Source of the DNA: Planctomycetota bacterium
Lineage (GTDB): Bacteria; Planctomycetota; JAMOSO01
Assembly (NCBI GenBank): GCA_027063065.1
Contig: JAMOSO010000063.1
Span: forward strand, 1-23,168
Reading direction: 5' to 3'
Length of the DNA: 23,168 bases
Of the stretch, positions 21,686 to 23,168 are shown piece by piece (positions within the stretch are counted from its first letter, which is position 1; each line of letters starts with the position of its first letter). The position numbers and the translations under genes are program-made. The notes beneath the pieces were generated by a model that was given only the letters and a program-made list of their open reading frames with translations, did no database searches and was not told where the DNA came from.

Positions 21686-22750
21686 ATGTATAAAGAAAGA
21701 ATAAAATTATTTAGACAAAAATTTAATTTTTGGGGTATTGATTATTTTTTAATTACTAAACAATCAGATATTTTTTATTTAACGGGATTTCACGGAGAGG
21801 ATTCTTGCTTACTTGTCAGTAAGTATAAGATTAGTATTTATACTGATGGACGTTATATTACCGAGGTAAAACAACTTGGTTTAAATTGTGTTCAGACAAA
21901 TCAAAAATTTAAAGACATCAAAAAAATAGTATTTAAAAATCATAAATCAGTATTAGCATACGATGGAGATATGTTAAATGTCAGTGATTATCTAGGCTTA
22001 AAAGATGGTATTAAAGATAATAGATTAAAAAATTTAAATGAACCGCTATTGCATTTACGGGTTATTAAAAATGCACAAGAAATAAAATTAATTAAAAAGG
22101 CTATTAAAATCGCTGAAACAGCGTTTTTAGAAACATCTAAAATATTTAAAATAGGTTTAACTGAAACTCAAATAGCAGCAGAATTAGAATATAATATGCG
22201 TAAATTAGGTGCCAACAGTCCATCTTTTAGCACCATCGCTGCAATTGGTTCTAATGCCGCTTTGCCTCATGCAAATCCAACTAATCGAAAAATTAGCAAA
22301 AATAGTTTATTGCTTATGGATTTTGGTGCTAGGTATCAAGGTTATGATAGCGACCAAACAAGAATGATTGTATTTGGTAAATTATCGGCATTACAAACAA
22401 AAGTATTAGATATAGTTCAACAAGCGCAAAATACAGCAATTAAAATTATGGCTCCTGATGTTTGTTGTAGTGATGTTGATAAGGTGGCCAGAGATATTAT
22501 TGAAAAGGCCAATTATGGAGATTTTTTTAATCATAGCACAGGCCATGGGGTTGGGATTGATATTCATGAGCAACCATCACTTAGTTCAAGAAGCAAAACG
22601 GTATTAAAAGAAGGAATGATTGTTACGGTTGAGCCTGGTATTTATTTGGCTTCTAAATTTGGTGTCAGGCTAGAAGAAATGGTGCAAATTACTAAAACAG
22701 GTGCTAAGCGTTTGACGTCGTTGCCTATGATTATGCATTACGATATTTAA
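21686..22750 (+). CDS. M24 Xaa-Pro aminopeptidase/dipeptidase
   Basis: A 354-aa creatinase/prolidase-type metallopeptidase that cleaves peptides with proline in the second position. The N-terminal creatinase-like domain (1-120) contains ITKQSDIFYLTGF and IYTDGRYITE. The catalytic pita-bread domain has the dimetal ligands in LLMDFGARYQGYDSDQTRM (two Asp), HSTGHGVGIDIHE (His), VTVEPGIY (Glu) and VRLEEMVQIT (Glu). Length and motif spacing match bacterial YqhT/PepP-like enzymes of about 350 aa; aminopeptidase versus dipeptidase (PepQ) cannot be decided. Only a weak ribosome site (AGGG, about 14 nt upstream) is seen. It faces efp divergently across an 88-bp gap. Confidence 0.9.
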   Translation: MYKERIKLFRQKFNFWGIDYFLITKQSDIFYLTGFHGEDSCLLVSKYKISIYTDGRYITEVKQLGLNCVQTNQKFKDIKKIVFKNHKSVLAYDGDMLNVSDYLGLKDGIKDNRLKNLNEPLLHLRVIKNAQEIKLIKKAIKIAETAFLETSKIFKIGLTETQIAAELEYNMRKLGANSPSFSTIAAIGSNAALPHANPTNRKISKNSLLLMDFGARYQGYDSDQTRMIVFGKLSALQTKVLDIVQQAQNTAIKIMAPDVCCSDVDKVARDIIEKANYGDFFNHSTGHGVGIDIHEQPSLSSRSKTVLKEGMIVTVEPGIYLASKFGVRLEEMVQITKTGAKRLTSLPMIMHYDI

Positions 22751-22842
22751 GTTTAATATATAAACCAGTATAAAAATTGTTCAAAAATATTTATTGTAAC
22801 TGAACTTTGTTTAAAAAAGTCAACACAATATTTATATCTATA

Positions 22843-22922
22843 GATTTATTAGAACAAATAAATTAAAAATGCTTAATATATAGTGTATATAAGCTTAAAA
22901 ATCGAATTTGTTCTGATAAATC
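22843..22922 (+). repeat. Nested inverted repeat (80 nt)
   Basis: The outer arms at 22843-22859 and 22906-22922 pair over 17 positions: 16 Watson-Crick and one U-G in a plus-strand RNA. Inside, GCTTAATATA (22871-22880) pairs with TATATAAGC (22886-22894) with one bulged base and a 5-nt loop. It lies about 90 bp after the peptidase gene and has no clear U-tract, so it is not a standard terminator. Confidence 0.55.
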
Positions 22923-23044
22923 AACAGTATTAAATAATATCTTTAATTTGCGTTGATTTTTTTGAATAACTATTTACTTAAATATAACCAATAATTGGAT
23001 TTAGCTTGTTTTAAACCCTTAGATTTTTTATATAAAAATAAAAT

Positions 23045-23102
23045 TTTGTTTTAAATAGTTAATAAGTGTTTTTTAATAATTTTGTAGACTATTTAAAACA
23101 AA
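23045..23102. repeat. 15-bp perfect inverted repeat
   Basis: TTTGTTTTAAATAGT (23045-23059) and its exact complement (23088-23102) are separated by 28 bp. A related direct repeat, TAAGTGTTTT, overlaps the spacer and recurs at 23109, followed by GACTAT-like sequence both times. It could be an operator cluster or remnants of a small repeat. Confidence 0.45.
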
Positions 23103-23168
23103 TACTCCTAAGTGTTTTAGTGGACTATGTTTATATAGATAAGTAGTATTTTATTGTTCTAAAACATT

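Larger units (their letters stand above)
22751..23168. other. Gene-free AT-rich stretch with inverted and direct repeats
   Basis: I see no ORF with coding character on either strand in these 418 bp. The region holds a nested inverted repeat (22843-22922), a 15-bp inverted repeat (23045-23059 with 23088-23102) and a direct repeat of TAAGTGTTTT (23063 and 23109), the latter two intermixed. It may be a regulatory region for a gene beyond the window, or a structured RNA. Nothing diagnostic is visible. Confidence 0.6.

Noticed and set aside
1-23168. Mobile elements, prophage or defence islands
   Set aside because: No transposase, integrase, terminal repeats, restriction or nuclease-effector genes were seen, and composition is uniform apart from the stable RNA genes.

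Overview
The window is a dense, very AT-rich chromosomal segment (about 30% G+C by eye) from a diderm, probably lipopolysaccharide-containing bacterium. Evidence for an outer membrane is an LpxL/HtrB-type lipid acyltransferase and two predicted lipoproteins, one BamB/PQQ-propeller-like. An N-terminal SEC-C zinc motif on methionine aminopeptidase is also known from chlamydiae. That hints at PVC-type relatives (Lentisphaerota- or Verrucomicrobiota-like), but no rRNA is present, so the assignment is only a suggestion. There is no sign of phage, IS elements or CRISPR. This is housekeeping DNA with lineage-specific small proteins in between.

Layout. 22-3554 (+): fatty-acid genes plsX-fabD, then acpP-fabF. 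3593-4114 (+): dcd (dCTP deaminase). 4115-12690 (-): a long collinear run which, read in the direction of transcription, is dnaX, ybaB, an RluB-type pseudouridine synthase, lpxL-like, a hypothetical lipoprotein, a hypothetical protein, pssA, a YkgJ-type Cys-cluster protein, a PQQ-propeller lipoprotein and gph. About 20 bp upstream of dnaX lies the SRP RNA gene (ffs), and upstream of that a Cys-rich protein headed by tRNA-Pro(UGG). 13795-14184 (+): a MORN/YwqK-repeat protein. 14186-16592 (-): SEC-C methionine aminopeptidase, a Pif1-like helicase and a newly noticed 45-aa ORF coupled to it. 16757-18391 (-): a secreted repeat protein with a very recent 195-bp tandem duplication. 18513-19181 (+): an EI24/CysZ-like membrane protein. 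19183-21597 (-): an efp-amaP-like-argJ operon. 21686-22750 (+): an M24 Xaa-Pro peptidase. 22751-23168 holds no gene but contains several inverted repeats.

The genes cover phospholipid and fatty-acid synthesis (PlsX, FabD, ACP, FabF, PssA, LpxL-like), replication and repair (DnaX, YbaB, Pif1-like), and translation and protein maturation (SRP RNA, tRNA-Pro, RluB-like, EF-P, Map, M24 peptidase). I see no obvious new multi-gene system. The observations most worth checking are: an 11-A slippage tract in dnaX with stops close behind in both other frames; an SRP RNA whose usual GGAA apical loop is replaced by a UUGAUU-like loop; the 195-bp repeat protein; the 45-aa ORF coupled to the helicase; three convergent gene pairs whose stop codons are 0-1 bp apart; and a nested inverted repeat in the terminal non-coding region.
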